A stretch of 64,000 nt of DNA from Thermobispora bispora DSM 43833 (GCF_000092645.1 NC_014165.1:2666001-2730000); one strand, 5' to 3'. Shown: positions 9,215-18,715, numbered from the stretch's first letter. A program made the numbers and translations. The notes: a model not told the origin generated them from the sequence alone.

Positions 9215-9361
9215 GCCATCGCCCGCACCGCCGGGCCGGTGCCGGGGTCCGGCCCGGCCGCTCAGGGGCAGGCCACGGCGTACCGCTCGGAGGAGCGCCA
9301 CGCAGTGGCGATCCGGGAGGGCCTCGGCGTACCGCTCGCACGTAGGCCAAGGCGTTCCGTT

Positions 9362-9425
9362 CATGGGCGAACCGCGGCACACGCTCACGGCTCCGGCCCA
9401 TGGGCAAACCGCGGCACACGCTCAC
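9362..9425. repeat. 27-bp direct repeat, 37-bp period
   Basis: The segment CATGGGCRAACCGCGGCACA plus CGCTCAC occurs at 9362-9388 and 9399-9425 with one mismatch. Weaker related copies (GGCGTACCGCTCG) precede it at about 9278 and 9338. The region between ferrochelatase and the transglycosylase gene (9215-9464) therefore looks like a decayed tandem array and holds no gene. Confidence 0.7.
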
Positions 9426-9464
9426 AGGAAGGCACGCGCAGGCCGGCGAACCGCGCACGGCCGG

Positions 9465-10589
9465 TCACGGGTAGGCCTCGGCGTACGCGGCGGCGAGCGC
9501 GAGGACCTTGTCCACGTAGGCCCATGAGTGGTTGTAGGCCCAGATCGCCTTCCTGAGCCGCTCCCCGCCCTGCGCGGCGCCGTGCGCGCACAGGTACTTG
9601 GCCGCGGCCGGCACCGCGTCGTACGGGCTCCAGATGTCCGCCCGCCCGTCCCCGTCCCCGTCGACCCCGTACGCCCGCCAGGTGGAGGGCAGGAACTGCA
9701 TGGGGCCGAGCGCGCCGGCCGAGGACGGGCCGTTGTTGCGCCCGTGGCCGCTCTCCACCTGGCCGATTGCGGCGAGCACGGTCCACGAGAGCCCGGGGCA
9801 GAGCGCGGCCGACCTGCGGTAGAGCTCCAGATAGCTGCCCGGGCGGCCGACGAGCGCCGTGCTCCCGGACCGCCGGTCGCGCTCCGGCCGCACCGTGACC
9901 ACCTGGGCGCCCTGGCCGAGCGCCCGGGCCACGGCGCGCCGGTCGGCGGCTCGCAGCTCACCGTGGACGAGGACCACCACGTCCCGGGCGAGGCCGAGCC
10001 GGCGGCCGAGCTCCTCGCTGATCAGGCCGTCGATGCCGGGGAGGCCGAGCGGGGCCGAGGCGGCGAGCCGGAGCCGCGGCCCCCGGTCGAGCTGGTAGTG
10101 CGCGCCGAGGACGAGCCCCAGCCGCTCCACCGCGGCGCCGTCGGCGACGAGCTCGCCCCGCGCGATGGCCCGCCACACCTCCGGGTGCCCGGCGACCGCC
10201 TCCCCGGTCCACGGCCGGAACGCCTCGGGGTCGACGGCGAGGAGCCGCAGCGCGACGCCGGAGACGTGGACGGTGCCGCCACCGGTGACCGCGACCTTCC
10301 GGACGTTCTCGATCCCCGCGATCCGGCGCAGCACGCGGGCGGGCACCCGGGCCGGGGAGATCGCGAGCAGCGCGGGCGGGGTGACCCGGACGGGGGTGGC
10401 GGCGACCGGTGCGCCCTCCGGCAGCTCCGGGACGAGCCGGGTCGCCGGGGTGAGACGCTCCCGCTCCGGGCGGCGCTCCGGCTCCGCGCGCAGGTACGCG
10501 GTGCCGAGCGCGATCACCAGGGTGATGAGGACCGCCAGGGTCCCGCAGGCCAGGCGGAGCGCCACGGCGTGGGAACAAGCAGGCCGCAC
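9465..10589 (-). CDS. Secreted lytic murein transglycosylase (SLT-type)
   Basis: This 374-residue exported enzyme should cleave peptidoglycan glycan strands. Residues ~8-30 form a signal anchor (LACGTLAVLITLVIALGTAYL). The middle region, ~80-240, is unassigned. The C-terminal SLT domain has the catalytic Glu in AIGQVESGHGRNNGPSS, then GALGPMQFLPSTW, and a calcium-binding-like loop DGDGDGRADI, a combination seen in actinobacterial MltB/SLT_2-type enzymes. The start is a GTG with AAGGG four bases upstream. It is divergent from the MFS gene. Confidence 0.88.
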   Translation of the reverse strand: MRPACSHAVALRLACGTLAVLITLVIALGTAYLRAEPERRPERERLTPATRLVPELPEGAPVAATPVRVTPPALLAISPARVPARVLRRIAGIENVRKVAVTGGGTVHVSGVALRLLAVDPEAFRPWTGEAVAGHPEVWRAIARGELVADGAAVERLGLVLGAHYQLDRGPRLRLAASAPLGLPGIDGLISEELGRRLGLARDVVVLVHGELRAADRRAVARALGQGAQVVTVRPERDRRSGSTALVGRPGSYLELYRRSAALCPGLSWTVLAAIGQVESGHGRNNGPSSAGALGPMQFLPSTWRAYGVDGDGDGRADIWSPYDAVPAAAKYLCAHGAAQGGERLRKAIWAYNHSWAYVDKVLALAAAYAEAYP

Positions 10590-10759
10590 AAGCCCTTAAG
10601 GTAGATCGGTCCGCTCTCTCCCGAAAAACCGGTTGCCCCGGGTCCGGATCGTGCAGCAGGGTCGGACCGGTCAACGGGGGCGGCATGCCGCCGGTCGGGT
10701 TTCATGATCATCGCTGTCATCGGCAGGCACGCGCGTACGAGGTACGGAAGGGATCACGA

Positions 10760-11989
10760 ATGGTCGTCGGGCCATACCGAGGCTTGTTCGGCATGCCCGG
10801 GGTCAAGGGCTTCGTCATCGCCGGGTTCATCGGCCGGTTACCGATGGCGATGCTCGGCATCGGCACCGTCCTGCTGGTCTCCGCCGTCACCGGGTCGTAC
10901 GCCACCGCCGGCGGGGTGTCGGCCATGGGCTCGCTCATGTTCGCGGCGGCGGCGCCGGTGACCGGGCGGCTCACCGACCGGTTCGGGCAGTCCCGGGTGC
11001 TGGTGCCGCTCGCCCTGCTCCACGGGGTCGCGCTCAGCTCCTTGCTGCTCTCCGCGCACCTGCGGGCCCCCGACGCGGCGCTCTACCTCGCGGGCATGGC
11101 GACCGGGGCCACGGCCCCCGCGCTCGGCCCGATGGTCCGGGCGCGCTGGTCCCACGTGCTCAAGGACAAGGACCCGGGGAAGCTGCACACCGCGTTCTCG
11201 TTCGAGTCGGTGGTCGACGAGACGATCTTCATCAGCGGTCCCGCGCTGGTCTCCGCGCTCGCCGCGACGGTGAACGTCTACGCCGGGCTGATCGCCGCGA
11301 TCGCCTTCACCCTGGCCGGCGCGCTGACCCTGGCCTCGTTCCGCGGCACCGAGCCGCCCGTGGTGCGGGAGACCGGCAAGCGGCACGGCACGCCGATCGC
11401 GATCCCCGGCGTCGCCCTGCTCACCGTGGTCTTCCTCGGCGTGGGCTCGGTGTTCGGCTCGATCGACCTCATCACCGTGGGGTTCGCCGAGGAGCAGGGG
11501 CACAGGGGCGCGGCCGGGTTCATGCTCGCCCTCATCGCGAGCGGCAGCGCGATCTCCGGGCTCTGGTACGGCTCCCGCGCCTGGCGGATCCCGCTGCACA
11601 CGCGGTTCGTCCGCACGCTCACCCTGTTCGCGCTGGGCCTCATCCCGGTGACGCTGATGGAGCAGGTGCGGCCGATGCTCGTCGCCCTCTTCGTGGCCGG
11701 GCTCTCCATCTCCCCCACCCTGATCACCGGGTTCTCGCTCGTCCAGCGGCTGGTCCCGGCCGGGCAGCTCACCGAGGGCATGGCGTGGCTGTCCACCGCC
11801 ATCGGGTTCGGCGTGGCGCTCGGCTCCTGGGCGGGCGGCTGGCTCACCGACGCCTACGGCGCGCACAACGCCTACGCCTTCTCCTTCGGCTGCGCGCTGC
11901 TCGCCGCGGTCGTCGGCATGGCCGGTTCCGCGCTCGTCCGGGTGGACGAAACAGGCGAACTCCCCCATGGGCAATCCGGCGGATCATGA
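10760..11989 (+). CDS. MFS transporter
   Basis: This integral membrane transporter of 409 residues has about 12 predicted helices, the first at VKGFVIAGFIGRLPMAMLGIG. The MFS motif A after helix 2 reads GRLTDRFGQSR, and a second copy-like loop GGWLTDAYG lies in the C-terminal half. The substrate is unknown; the overall pattern resembles drug/sugar efflux members. The ATG at 10760 has GGAAGGG eight bases upstream, whereas an upstream in-frame ATG at 10685 would add an implausible basic extension. The next gene starts 51 bp downstream on the same strand. Confidence 0.9.
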   Translation: MVVGPYRGLFGMPGVKGFVIAGFIGRLPMAMLGIGTVLLVSAVTGSYATAGGVSAMGSLMFAAAAPVTGRLTDRFGQSRVLVPLALLHGVALSSLLLSAHLRAPDAALYLAGMATGATAPALGPMVRARWSHVLKDKDPGKLHTAFSFESVVDETIFISGPALVSALAATVNVYAGLIAAIAFTLAGALTLASFRGTEPPVVRETGKRHGTPIAIPGVALLTVVFLGVGSVFGSIDLITVGFAEEQGHRGAAGFMLALIASGSAISGLWYGSRAWRIPLHTRFVRTLTLFALGLIPVTLMEQVRPMLVALFVAGLSISPTLITGFSLVQRLVPAGQLTEGMAWLSTAIGFGVALGSWAGGWLTDAYGAHNAYAFSFGCALLAAVVGMAGSALVRVDETGELPHGQSGGS

Positions 11990-12040
11990 GTAGGGTTCAT
12001 ATTCGCTCGGGGGATGTCACGGCCGGACCGGGAGACGAGC

Positions 12041-13324
12041 ATGGGCACCTTCATCAACTGGGCGCGGAACCAGTCCATCACCCCCGCTGAGATCCGGACC
12101 CCCGCCTCCGCCGCCGAGGTGGCGCAAGCCGTACGGGACGCCGCGAAGACCGGCCGGAGGGTCCGCATGGTGGGCAGCGGGCACTCCTTCACCGACGCGG
12201 CGCTCACCGACGGCATCATGCTCCGGCCCACCGCGCTCACCGGCGTCCTCGCCGAGGGCGACGGCTGGGTGAAGGTGGCGGCCGGCACGCCCATCCACGT
12301 GATCAACCGGGAGCTCGACCGGCGCGGCCGCGCCATCGCCAACCTCGGCGACATCACCGCCCAGACCATCTCCGGGGCGCTGCTCACCGGGACCCACGGC
12401 ACCGGCCGGACCGAGGGCGGGTTCGCCGAGCAGGTCATCGAGCTGGAGATGGTGCTCGCCGACGGCACGATCACGACCGTGCGCGAGGGCGACCTGTTCG
12501 ACGCGGCCCGGGTCTCCATCGGCGCGCTCGGCATCGTCACCGCGGTGACGATCCGCACGGTGCCCGCCTTCCTGCTCCGCTGCCACCGCGCGCCGATGCG
12601 GCTCAGCACGGTGCTGGAGCACCTGGACGAGCTCACCGCGGGCAACGACCACCTCGACTTCTACTGGCTGCCGCACACCGACACCTGCCTGGTCAAGCGG
12701 TACAACCGCGACCCCGGCCCGGCCCGCCCGCCGTCCGCGTTCCACCGGTGGTTCGAGAACGAGTTCCTGGAGAACACGCTCTTCGGCGCCGCCTGCGCGC
12801 TCGGCGCGCGCATCCCCCGCGCCATCCCCACGATCAACGGGATCTCGGGCCGGCTGCTCGGCACCTCCGAGTACGTGGACGCGTCCTACAAGGTCTTCGC
12901 CACGGTGCGCCGGGTGCGCTTCCTGGAGATGGAGTACGGCATCCCCCGCGAGCACCTCGGCACAGCCCTGCGCGAGCTGCGCGACCTCATCGACCGGTCC
13001 GGGTGGCGGATCAGCTTCCCCATCGAGATCCGGGTCACCCCGCCCTCCACCGCCTGGCTCTCCGCCGCGTACGGCAGGCCCACCGCGTACATCGCCTGCC
13101 ACGTCTACCAGCCCACGCCGAACCCTGAGTACTTCGCCGCCGCCGAGGAGATCATGACGCGCTACCAGGGCCGCCCGCACTGGGGGAAGCTCCACACGCG
13201 GGACGCCGCCTACCTCGCCTCGGTCTACCCGAGGTTCGGCGACTTCCGCGCGCTGCGCGACCGGCTCGACCCGGAGCGGCGGTTCACCAACGCCTACCTG
13301 GACCGGGTTCTCGGTACCGCGTGA
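12041..13324 (+). CDS. FAD-linked sugar-lactone oxidase (D-arabinono-1,4-lactone oxidase family)
   Basis: This 427-residue flavoprotein oxidises an aldonolactone or alditol with oxygen or another acceptor. The N-terminal FAD_binding_4 domain shows RMVGSGHSFTDAALTDG, GALLTGTHGTG and SIGALGIVTAVTIRTVP. The C-terminal ALO domain (~180-427) ends with the HWGKLHTRDAAYL and FGDFRALRDRLDPERRFTN motifs. The His of GSGHSF is the usual covalent-FAD position. The ATG at 12041 is supported by GGGAG six bases upstream; an ATG nine codons earlier is less likely. True substrate cannot be read from sequence. Confidence 0.92.
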   Translation: MGTFINWARNQSITPAEIRTPASAAEVAQAVRDAAKTGRRVRMVGSGHSFTDAALTDGIMLRPTALTGVLAEGDGWVKVAAGTPIHVINRELDRRGRAIANLGDITAQTISGALLTGTHGTGRTEGGFAEQVIELEMVLADGTITTVREGDLFDAARVSIGALGIVTAVTIRTVPAFLLRCHRAPMRLSTVLEHLDELTAGNDHLDFYWLPHTDTCLVKRYNRDPGPARPPSAFHRWFENEFLENTLFGAACALGARIPRAIPTINGISGRLLGTSEYVDASYKVFATVRRVRFLEMEYGIPREHLGTALRELRDLIDRSGWRISFPIEIRVTPPSTAWLSAAYGRPTAYIACHVYQPTPNPEYFAAAEEIMTRYQGRPHWGKLHTRDAAYLASVYPRFGDFRALRDRLDPERRFTNAYLDRVLGTA

Positions 13325-13862
13325 CCACCCGAACCACGAACGCGTAAAGTCGGTCCTCACGGTCCGGGCTCCTCCGCGTGTCGCCTTGCCCTCGGGGACC
13401 ATCGGGCTGGCACAGTGCCGTGGACGGGCCTGCCCATGCCCGGCGCGCCACCCCGAAACCGAGGGAGCAAGCGACGATGGAACCCTCCCGCAGGCACGGC
13501 CGTACAGCCTGCACCGCGGTGACCAGGGCGGCCAGGCCGCGAGCGCCGCACGGGGCGGCATCGTCCCCGGCGCCGCCCGGCCGGCGCTGCCGCGTGCCCC
13601 GCCCTCGCTCTCGCCCCGGCCGGTCCGGCTCCGGCGCGTGGGGCCACCCGGGAACGCACCCGTTCGCGAGCCCACGGCTCGCCCGGCACCGATGGGATAT
13701 GGCATGGTGAACGGGACAGATGTCACCGGGCTCACACCACCTGCCGCACCCCCGCGCGAGGCGAAGTTCGGACATGCCGGGTACGGTGCTGGAAGGGAAC
13801 CGGCTCACGCGAGAGACTCGAGGGCCCGGGGGAAGACGCGGCACGACGACGAAGGGACTCGC
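13325..13862. other. Intergenic region upstream of sepH
   Basis: No convincing gene was seen in these 538 bases. Reading frames are open because of high GC but lack family-like sequence or ribosome-binding sites. The sepH promoter must lie here, most likely in the right half. Confidence 0.5.
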
Positions 13863-15158
13863 ATGCAGGAGCTCCGACTCGTCGCGGTAAGTGAGGACGG
13901 GACGTACCTCGTCCTTGCGACGCCCGGCCGGGGCACGCGTTTCACACTTCCCGTCGACGACCGGCTCCGCGCCGCGGTCCGCGGCAACTTCTCCCGTCTC
14001 GGCCAGTACGAGATCGAAGTGGAGAGTCCGTTGCGCCCGAAGGAGATCCAGGCTCGTATCCGCGCCGGGGAGACCGCCGAGGAGATCGCGGCCACCGCCG
14101 GCATCCCGGTGGAGCGCGTGCGGTGGTTCGAGGGACCGGTCCTCCAGGAGCGCGAGTACATGGCCCAGCAGGCGCAGCGGGTTCCCATCCGCATGCCGGG
14201 CGACAACGCGCCGGGGCCGCTGCTCGGCGACCTGGTGCGGGAGCGGCTCGCCCGGCGCGGCGTGCCCGTCGACGAGATCGACTGGGACTCCTGCAAGCGG
14301 GACGACAACCTGTGGCGGGTGCGGCTCGGGTTCGTCTGGAACGGGCACACCCGGCACGCCGAGTGGCTCTTCGACCCGCGCCGCCGGCACATCGTGCCGA
14401 ACGACGAGGAGGCGCGGCGCCTGTCGTCGCCCGAGTACGAGGACCCCGAGCCGGAGGAGGAGACCGCCACCATCCGGCCGTTCCTGCCGCGGATCACCCC
14501 CAAGCTCTCCCCGGTTCCGCCGCTCCCCGACGAGCGGGACCCGGCCCGGCGGCCGGTACGGCCCGAGCCCGTCGAGGAGCAGGCCCGGCCGCAGCCGATC
14601 CGCCCGGAGCCGCCCGCCTGGCCCAACGGTGGCGGGGACCCCTATCGCGGCCAGCCCGGCCCCGTGCCGTTCCGCCTGCCCGACCCGCTGGTGCAGCGCG
14701 ACGGCCACGGCCTGCCCGGCCCGGTGCAGGACGAGCCTCCGGTGAGCCCGGCCGCCGTGACGGCGGGCCCGCCGCAGACGGGAGCCGCGTCGTCGCCGGC
14801 GGCTCCGGCCGACGGTGAGCCCGCCGGTGGGAGCGAGGCCGCCGCGCAGCCGCCCGCCGTGCCCGCGCCACGGCCGGGAGGAGACCAGCCGGCCCCCGCC
14901 GCCGCGGCGACGGCCGACGGCAAGGACGCGGCCGACTCCCCCGCCCCGCCCGCGCCGTCGATCCCCGCGAACTTCGTCCCGCCGGCGAGCGCCGTCCCCG
15001 CGAACGGCGGCACCGGCGCCGCGGGCGACGCCAAGGAGGCCAAGCCCGAGACGCCCGCCCCACCGGTGCCCAAGCCGCGCCCGCGCAAGTCCCGGGCCCG
15101 CCGGACCCCGGTGCCGAGCTGGGACGAGATCATGTTCGGCACCCGGAGGCAGGACTGA
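13863..15158 (+). CDS. sepH: Septation protein SepH (DUF3071)
   Basis: SepH stimulates FtsZ assembly during sporulation septation in Streptomyces. This 431-residue protein has the conserved N-terminal DUF3071 domain (~1-170): MQELRLVAVSEDGTYLVL, a helix-turn-helix-like segment AEEIAATAGIPVERVRWFEG, and WRVRLGFVWNGHTRHAEWLFD. A long Pro/Ala-rich linker (~205-400) follows, then the short conserved C-terminal end RRTPVPSWDEIMFGTRR. GAAGGGA lies seven bases before the ATG. The architecture matches the family end to end. Confidence 0.93.
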   Translation: MQELRLVAVSEDGTYLVLATPGRGTRFTLPVDDRLRAAVRGNFSRLGQYEIEVESPLRPKEIQARIRAGETAEEIAATAGIPVERVRWFEGPVLQEREYMAQQAQRVPIRMPGDNAPGPLLGDLVRERLARRGVPVDEIDWDSCKRDDNLWRVRLGFVWNGHTRHAEWLFDPRRRHIVPNDEEARRLSSPEYEDPEPEEETATIRPFLPRITPKLSPVPPLPDERDPARRPVRPEPVEEQARPQPIRPEPPAWPNGGGDPYRGQPGPVPFRLPDPLVQRDGHGLPGPVQDEPPVSPAAVTAGPPQTGAASSPAAPADGEPAGGSEAAAQPPAVPAPRPGGDQPAPAAAATADGKDAADSPAPPAPSIPANFVPPASAVPANGGTGAAGDAKEAKPETPAPPVPKPRPRKSRARRTPVPSWDEIMFGTRRQD

Positions 15159-15173
15159 CCGCCGTGCGGCGGT
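15158..15173 (+). terminator. Short hairpin at the sepH stop codon
   Basis: A 6-bp stem (ACCGCC / GGCGGT) with GTGC loop begins at the last base of the sepH stop codon. It is a plausible but weak intrinsic terminator with no T-run. Confidence 0.3.
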
Positions 15174-15645
15174 GACGCGCCCGGCGGCCGGACCGTCTGC
15201 GTCGCGCCGCGGCGTCGCGCGGACGGCTGCGCATCCTCATGGGCCGCGCGTCCCCGACGGCCGCCGCGCCCCTCGGACGCCGCGCACTGGACGCGCGGTG
15301 CCGTACCGCGCCCGCCGCTCCGGCCGGGTCCTCCGCCACGCGTGAGGCGGCGGGTGCGGGCGCCCTGCCACGCGGCGGGGCCGGCGCCGGCTCGCGTGGG
15401 CACCGGACGGCTCGCCGCGGCATGCCCCCGGACCGCGGCACGCTCTCGGTGATCCCGGCGGCACGGACACGCGCGGCCGCGCCGGCACTCCGATGATCGC
15501 GGAAGTGTGACGAGAAACGCATCTCGCTCGGCCGTGTCCTGCCGGGCGATCGACCAGGTCAGCGGGCATGCGGGCCGGTCGTCAGGACACTGTTTTTTCG
15601 CGATACGGTCAAGACACCATCACATCGCGCGTAGCATCAACGGGC
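15159..15645. other. Intergenic region with no recognised gene
   Basis: These 487 bases hold no recognisable coding sequence in any frame. The stretch 15570-15645 is AT-richer (for example CACTGTTTTTTCGCGATACGG) and is the likely promoter region of the lipoprotein gene that follows. Confidence 0.5.
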
Positions 15646-16197
15646 ATGGGGTCGCCGAGAAGACCAGCAGTCGCACGGGCCGCGGCGATGGCGGCGGTGG
15701 CGGCCGTGACGCTGTTCGCCTCCGGCTGTGGCTTCCTGGGAACCGCCTCCCCCAGGAACCTCGACGTGATCAGTGTGTCGAGCCCTCGGTTCCGGGACGG
15801 CGGTCCGCTGCCCCGGGAGTATTCGTGCAAGGGAAACCTCGGCAACCCTCCGCTCCGCTGGTCCGGTACGGTGGGCGCTAAGTCGGTCGCCCTCGTGGTC
15901 GACGACAGCAATCCCCGGACCGGCGCGGAGGTGCATTGGGTGGTGTTCAACATCGACCCGAACACCACCGAGATCGGGGAGGACGACGTACCGAGGGGCG
16001 CCCTCCAGGGCAAGACGACGAGCGGGAAGGTGGGGTACGCGCCCCCGTGCGATCCCGAGGGCACCTACCGTTTCACGGTCTACGCTCTCGACGCCAAGCT
16101 CGACCTTTCGCAAGGTGCCGAACTGCCGGACACGTTACGGGAGATCGCCGCCCACACGATCGCTCGCGGACGTCTGACGGCCGCCACCATTGAGTGA
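15646..16197 (+). CDS. YbhB/YbcL-type (PEBP) lipoprotein
   Basis: This 183-residue protein belongs to the phosphatidylethanolamine-binding / Raf-kinase-inhibitor-like family. It has a lipoprotein signal (basic start, AAAMAAVAAVTLFASGC, modified Cys at 28). The PEBP fold shows SPRFRDGGPLPREYSCKG, NPPLRW, ALVVDDSNPRTGAEVHWVVF (ligand-pocket Asp and His), and YAPPCDPEGTYRFTVYALD. The bacterial role is unclear. The start ATG is chosen because the signal peptide begins there; no clear ribosome-binding site is visible. Confidence 0.9.
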   Translation: MGSPRRPAVARAAAMAAVAAVTLFASGCGFLGTASPRNLDVISVSSPRFRDGGPLPREYSCKGNLGNPPLRWSGTVGAKSVALVVDDSNPRTGAEVHWVVFNIDPNTTEIGEDDVPRGALQGKTTSGKVGYAPPCDPEGTYRFTVYALDAKLDLSQGAELPDTLREIAAHTIARGRLTAATIE

Positions 16198-16220
16198 CCC
16201 ATCGACCACCGGAGGTAGCC

Positions 16221-16250
16221 GTGTCGGTTCCAGATAGGCGCGAGGTGTGA
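16221..16250 (+). CDS. Possible 9-codon leader ORF
   Basis: A GGAGG followed five bases later by GTG opens a nine-codon ORF (MSVPDRREV) whose TGA overlaps the GTG of the next ORF by four bases (GTGA, 16247-16250). The strong ribosome-binding site with no other start to serve is the reason to list it. It may be a leader peptide that couples translation of the downstream ORFs. It could also be chance. Confidence 0.3.
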   Translation: MSVPDRREV

Positions 16251-16381
16251 CAACGGACGTCGTGGTTCAGCAGAATCAGCTTCAATCGCTACGTGCGGGT
16301 GATGAGGGGCAGGTCACGCCGCCGACCCCGCGATCTCACCGGCGCCGCTGGAACCCCATGGCAATGAGGGTGATGCTATGA
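16247..16381 (+). CDS. Possible 44-residue coupled small ORF
   Basis: This ORF encodes MTTDVVVQQNQLQSLRAGDE, then a basic Pro/Arg-rich tail. It starts inside the stop of a nine-codon leader (GTGA overlap) and ends inside the start of the large membrane protein gene (ATGA overlap, 16378-16381). No family is recognised. The two successive four-base overlaps are typical of translational coupling and are the main evidence that it is translated. Confidence 0.4.
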   Translation: MTTDVVVQQNQLQSLRAGDEGQVTPPTPRSHRRRWNPMAMRVML

Positions 16382-18441
16382 CTGCGGTCATTGTGGGCCT
16401 TGCCGCCATCGTGCTCCTGGTACTGACGATCGTGGCGCTGGGCATGCGGTCGATGAGCCGCAGGGAGAGCGCGCTCACGCCGGAGCGGATAAAGGCGATG
16501 GCCGAGAACAAAGGCCCCAAACCACGGCGCCCGGAGGCGTTCTTCGAGAGCTTCCCCGAGGATTTCGACTCACTCGACGACGAGGGCGACCGGCAGAAGC
16601 AGTCCAAGTCCAAACAGTCCTCGTCCTCCCGTAAGGGGGCCAAGTCCTCCGGCCGCCAGGGGCGCGGCGCGCAGCGCGCGGGCAAGCCGGCGTCGCGCGG
16701 CCGCCGAGGCGTCGACGAATGGGGCGAGCCGGACGACTACGACGACGAGTACTGGACCCGCATGCGGGCCGATGAGGGCCTCGACGACGGCATCGCCGCC
16801 AAGTCCCACGGGCTGCGCGATGAGCCGCAGCGCGAGCGGACGCCGGGTTCCGCCGACCCCAACGCGGCCACGGTGGTCACCCCGTTACCGCAGCGTCCGG
16901 TCAAGGCCAAGGACCAGGGTGAACCGGTACGGTCCGCCGCCAGCATCGCGGAACAGAAGACGATGACGTTCTCCGCCCCGCCTCCGGAGTCGTTCGCCGG
17001 GGCGGGCACCGCCACGGATGAGCCCGCGGGCGCCTACCCGTCGTCCGCCGAGCCGAGCCGCACCCCCTCGTCGTTCGCCACCGAACCGCCGGCGGCCGCG
17101 TCCTCGTCCGGCACCGGCACCACCACCGGCCCGATCGGGGCCGGCTCGACCGGCCCGTTCGGAGCCGTGACCGGCGGCCCCCTGCAGCAGCCCGCCACCG
17201 GCCCGGCCTCGGGCTCGTTCGAGACCCGCGACCCGCTCTCCGGCACCGGCCCGCAGCCGGCGGACGGCGCACCGTCCTCCGCCCGGACTGCGCGGCGCCG
17301 TTCCCGGAGGTCCGCGGCGCGGCCCACCGGAGGCTCCCCGCTCGAGACCGGCCGCACCGGCGGCTCCTTCGACACCGCCCGGGGCACCGGCCCGTTCGAG
17401 ACCGTCTCCCCCACCACCCCGGCGGCCTCCACCCCGGCCGGATCGCACGCCTCGGGCACCTCCAGTGGAGCGTTCGACGCCGTCCGCGGCACCGGCCCGT
17501 TCGAGACGATCTCCCCCACCACCCCGGCGGCCTCCACCCCGGCCGGATCGCACGCCTCGGGCACCTCCAGTGGAGCGTTCGACGCCGTCCGCGGCACCGG
17601 CCCGTTCGAGACGATCTCCCCCACCACCCCGGCGGCCTCCACCCCGGCCGGATCGCACGCCTCGGGCACCTCCAGTGGAGCGTTCGACGCCGTCCGCGGC
17701 ACCGGGGCGTTCGAGTCGGTCTCGCGCACCCCGGGCGACCCGTTCACCACCGGGGACGGCTCCGCCGAGCCCACGGGCGCGCCCACCTCCCGGCCGGCCG
17801 GCGGCTCCTTCGACACCTGGCCGGCGTACGGCACCTCCACCGCGGGCACCGGGCCCATGCCGGCCTACGGCGCGAGCCCCGGCACCACCGGGCCGGACGT
17901 GCCGCCGGCGGGCGCGGCGGCCGGTGAGAGCCGCGCACCGGCCGAACCGACGTGGAGCGGCGACATCCTCGACGATCCCGAGCCCGCCACCGGCCCCTGG
18001 CCGCGGCCCGACACCTACCAGACCCCGGCGTACGGCTACTCCGCGGGGAGCACCGGCGACTCCTCCTACGGTTCGCCGGCCACGGGCTCGTCGTACGAGC
18101 CGCCGTCCGGCACCACGTACGAGGTGAGCACCGGCTGGGCGACGATCGACGACGCCGACACCATCGACCGCCCGAGCACCGCCACCGGCCCCTCCCCCGC
18201 GGTCGGCCCGTACCAGGCGAGCTACGAGATCCCGTCGGGCCCCCCGCAGGCGGCTCAGCCGGGCTACGGCGCTTCCGAAGGGCAGCAGTACGGCACGGGC
18301 CCGCAGCCGGCGTGGCCGGCGCAGAACACGAGCGGTAGCTGGCCCTCCTACCAGGAGGTGAGCGGCGAGACCCCCGGCCCCACCGCCCGCCAGGGCGGCC
18401 ACCGCAAGCCGGACCCTGACTACCCCGACTACTACCGCTGA
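16378..18441 (+). CDS. Single-pass membrane protein with long repeat-rich Thr/Pro/Gly tail
   Basis: This 687-residue protein is unrecognised. Residues 3-23 form one membrane helix (VIVGLAAIVLLVLTIVALGM). Residues 30-130 are charged, with a Lys/Ser/Arg stretch and the acidic DEWGEPDDYDDEYWTRM. Residues ~150-687 are low-complexity Ser/Thr/Pro/Gly/Ala with recurrent GTGPFET motifs, three ~35-residue tandem copies (about 327-431) and a Tyr-rich end (YGSPATGSSYEPP; PDPDYPDYYR). Topology suggests a membrane-anchored flexible region. Its start overlaps a small upstream ORF by four bases. Function is unknown. Confidence 0.75.
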   Translation: MTAVIVGLAAIVLLVLTIVALGMRSMSRRESALTPERIKAMAENKGPKPRRPEAFFESFPEDFDSLDDEGDRQKQSKSKQSSSSRKGAKSSGRQGRGAQRAGKPASRGRRGVDEWGEPDDYDDEYWTRMRADEGLDDGIAAKSHGLRDEPQRERTPGSADPNAATVVTPLPQRPVKAKDQGEPVRSAASIAEQKTMTFSAPPPESFAGAGTATDEPAGAYPSSAEPSRTPSSFATEPPAAASSSGTGTTTGPIGAGSTGPFGAVTGGPLQQPATGPASGSFETRDPLSGTGPQPADGAPSSARTARRRSRRSAARPTGGSPLETGRTGGSFDTARGTGPFETVSPTTPAASTPAGSHASGTSSGAFDAVRGTGPFETISPTTPAASTPAGSHASGTSSGAFDAVRGTGPFETISPTTPAASTPAGSHASGTSSGAFDAVRGTGAFESVSRTPGDPFTTGDGSAEPTGAPTSRPAGGSFDTWPAYGTSTAGTGPMPAYGASPGTTGPDVPPAGAAAGESRAPAEPTWSGDILDDPEPATGPWPRPDTYQTPAYGYSAGSTGDSSYGSPATGSSYEPPSGTTYEVSTGWATIDDADTIDRPSTATGPSPAVGPYQASYEIPSGPPQAAQPGYGASEGQQYGTGPQPAWPAQNTSGSWPSYQEVSGETPGPTARQGGHRKPDPDYPDYYR
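17356..17715 (+). repeat. 105-bp tandem repeat inside a coding region
   Basis: Units start at 17356 (first ~30 bp divergent), 17461 and 17566, with a partial unit at 17671-17715. The units at 17461 and 17566 look identical over all 105 bases, so the expansion is recent. Each unit encodes 35 residues of the type GAFDAVRGTGPFETISPTT followed by PAASTPAGSHASGTSS. Confidence 0.9.
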
Positions 18442-18715
18442 TCGGCCGGCGGCCTGGGCGCGCGCGTTCCCACTCGTGTGCGCCCGGCCGCGCGGGCGGA
18501 GCGCCGCGTGAGGACCGGCCGGTCAACGTGCCGCCGCCCGGCGCGCCCCGGGGCGTGCGCCTCCGGGCAGTGGCCGCGCGCACCTCCGGGTGAGGGCGTG
18601 CAGCGGGCGCGGGGCGGGCCGCCGGCGGGGAACCGGGATTCGCGGTGCGCGAACTCCCTACGCCCCCGGTGAAACCGCGGCGCCAGGCCCGCAAGCGGCC
18701 CGCAGAATCCCCCGC

